6,806 bases of DNA from Bacteroidota bacterium (GTDB taxonomy: Bacteria > Bacteroidota > Bacteroidia > 2-12-FULL-35-15), in NCBI GenBank assembly GCA_021413595.1, contig JAIOQD010000670.1, positions 1 through 6,806 of the forward strand, given 5' to 3'. The position numbers and the translations under genes are program-made. Under the pieces are notes generated by a model. It saw only the letters and a program-made list of their open reading frames with translations, searched no databases and had not been told where the DNA came from. Shown piece by piece: positions 5,382 through 6,806 of the stretch (position 1 is the first letter of the stretch; each line of letters begins with the position of its first letter).

Positions 5382-6806
5382 ATGAAAACAAAAATTACAA
5401 TTACACTATTAGCCGCTGCAAGTTTATTATTTGCTACAAATGTTGCATATGCGCAAGCAACTGGCAATAACACCTACAATGCTGCAAATTATATCGGCTG
5501 GAGCGCTGCAAGCGGTGATTTGCCTTTTAAAATAAGCACTACCATGATGACCTTAAAAAACACAACTGGATACTTGGGTATTGGAACTACGACCCCCTTG
5601 GGAACTTTAGATGTTTTTGCAGCTACTAATGCACCTTCCTGGACCTATTTAAGAGGCGATGTGAATGCTACAAAACCAAGCAGCACCTTTAGTGGCGGTG
5701 GCCTAGGGATAGGGTGGAACTATACAGCAGGTGGAGGGGAAGTAGATTTTATATCTAATAAAGTAGATAGGCCTATAGGCGGATTTAGATTTCAAGATTG
5801 GAATCCATCTGGGGCTGGTACCCTTACCGATCTAATGACAATACAGGCGGGTGGCAATGTAGGTATTGGGACAACCTTACCAACAGCACTATTAGATGTT
5901 AAAGGTTTTGTGAGAAGCCTTGCTGTTACGACTCTTGTTGCGCCAACTACCGGAAAGGGAGTCGAAATAGTTTACCGTGCGGATGGCGTAAATGATTTTG
6001 GTTTAATTCAAACATACGATAGGGGGGGCGCGACTTACAAACAAATGCGACTTGATGCCAGTTCATTCGCATTCGGTTTTGGCAATGTTGGTATTGGAAC
6101 AACAAGCCCGGCACAAAAATTAGATATCGCAGGCACAGCACAAATGACCGGTTTTAAGTTAACAAGCAGCCCAACTAGTGGGTATGTATTAACTTCAGAT
6201 GCTAGTGGAGCAGGCAGCTGGCAACCTTTGTCAGCGACTATTAGCGGTTCATGCTCTTCTGGTGCCAACTATGTTCCAAAAATGGCTAGCACCACAGCCA
6301 TTACCTGTAGCCAGATTTACGATAATGGCACCAATGTGGGTATTGGTACTACAACTCCATCTTATAAATTTCATGTAGTTACCACAGCTGCTGGTGACCA
6401 AGCAGTAAGAGGAATCAGTACTGCAGCTACAACATCTGGTGTAAACTATGGCGGATACTTTGAAGCTAATGGTGTAGGAGCAAACGAAAACATAGGTTTG
6501 TATGCAGCTGCATATAGTGGCATTTTAAATTACGGGGTAAGTATAAATGTTCCTGCAAATGGCATCGACCGCTCGTTGGTTAGTTCAGGGACAGCTCCAT
6601 CTTATTTTAATGGTAGTGTGGGGATTGGGTATCCTAACCCTGGGTCTAAGTTAGATGTTAATGGAACTTCTAATTTTAATGGTAATATGGCAATTACTGG
6701 AAATGTTGCTATTACTGTGTCTGGATCTGTTTCTGGAACATGGACTTCGTCAGACCAAATGTTCAAAACAAATATTGACAGTATTCACAATGTTTTAGCA
6801 ACAATT
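5382..6806 (+). CDS. Exported tail-fibre-like protein with GIGTT repeats and start of a peptidase S74 chaperone domain (runs off right edge)
   Basis: The frame opens at ATG 5382 and stays open for 475 codons to the window edge. Residues 1-25 are a clear signal peptide (MKTKITITLLAAASLLFATN, then AYA|Q). The body carries five copies of a GIGTTxPxxxLDV motif starting near residues 66, 161, 237, 320 and 414 (the last as GIGYPNPGSKLDV), a GYVLTSDASGAGSW motif (267-280) and a glycine-rich NYGGYFEANG...NIGLYAAAYSG stretch (355-380). These are typical of Bacteroidota 'tail fiber domain-containing' proteins. Residues 457-465, SDQMFKTNI, match the opening SDxxLKxNI of peptidase S74 domains. In phage endosialidases and tail spikes that domain helps a trimeric beta-helical fibre fold and then cuts itself off using a Ser-Lys pair; Ser457 and Lys462 are the candidates here. 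The rest of S74, and any T9SS sorting tail, lie outside the window. There is no Shine-Dalgarno directly before the ATG, only an A-rich stretch, as is usual in Bacteroidota. The ligand and location are unknown. Confidence 0.9.
   Translation, partial: MKTKITITLLAAASLLFATNVAYAQATGNNTYNAANYIGWSAASGDLPFKISTTMMTLKNTTGYLGIGTTTPLGTLDVFAATNAPSWTYLRGDVNATKPSSTFSGGGLGIGWNYTAGGGEVDFISNKVDRPIGGFRFQDWNPSGAGTLTDLMTIQAGGNVGIGTTLPTALLDVKGFVRSLAVTTLVAPTTGKGVEIVYRADGVNDFGLIQTYDRGGATYKQMRLDASSFAFGFGNVGIGTTSPAQKLDIAGTAQMTGFKLTSSPTSGYVLTSDASGAGSWQPLSATISGSCSSGANYVPKMASTTAITCSQIYDNGTNVGIGTTTPSYKFHVVTTAAGDQAVRGISTAATTSGVNYGGYFEANGVGANENIGLYAAAYSGILNYGVSINVPANGIDRSLVSSGTAPSYFNGSVGIGYPNPGSKLDVNGTSNFNGNMAITGNVAITVSGSVSGTWTSSDQMFKTNIDSIHNVLATI

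Noticed and set aside
5382..5396. Identical first 15 bases (ATGAAAACAAAAATT) in the SprF-like and S74 genes
   Set aside because: MKTKI is a common signal-peptide start in AT-rich Bacteroidota genomes and the similarity ends there, so no duplication is implied.
5077..5473. Minus-strand frames at 5077-5259 and 5267-5473 with hydrophobic stretches
   Set aside because: The first is AT-rich spacer. The second overlaps the S74 signal peptide on the opposite strand, which explains its hydrophobic look. No ribosome site or family likeness supports either.
5947..6268. Minus-strand frames at 5947-6141 and 6035-6268
   Set aside because: They are antisense to the S74 protein, whose frame is open throughout and carries recognisable motifs.

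Overview
The window looks like Bacteroidota chromosome. The evidence is an AT-rich sequence, start codons mostly without a Shine-Dalgarno site, -7-like boxes of the TAnnTTTG type, a type IX secretion system (T9SS) type B sorting domain, and a PorP/SprF-family gene beside it. The genus cannot be told from this sequence.

Layout. Positions 1-237 (minus strand) hold the first 79 codons of a PorP/SprF-family protein that runs off the left edge. Just upstream of it on the same strand, 23 bp away, lies a 1553-codon gene (261-4922) for a giant secreted protein. That protein has a signal peptide, a Cys-rich N-terminal domain, a PKD domain, nine tandem 93-residue Ig/PKD-like repeats, a second PKD domain, two more Ig-like modules and a C-terminal T9SS type B (gliding-motility-type) sorting domain. 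Positions 4923-5381 form an AT-rich divergent intergenic region with candidate promoters for both directions and a perfect hairpin next to the giant gene's start codon. From 5382 to the right edge (plus strand) runs an open, incomplete gene of at least 475 codons. It encodes an exported tail-fibre-like protein with GIGTTxP...LDV repeats, and it is cut off just as a peptidase S74 (intramolecular chaperone) domain begins.

How they work together. The giant protein and the SprF-like protein are probably one transcription unit. In the known SprB/SprF arrangement of gliding flavobacteria, a type B cargo is exported with help from an SprF-family partner. The S74 gene is transcribed away from this unit and no functional link to it is visible.

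The most notable non-routine signal is a five-copy heptanucleotide tandem repeat inside the signal-peptide codons of the SprF-like gene. Gain or loss of one unit would shift the frame into early stops, so the gene is a candidate for phase variation that could gate surface display of the giant protein. I see no CRISPR array, tRNA, rRNA or insertion sequence, and no wholly unfamiliar gene system.
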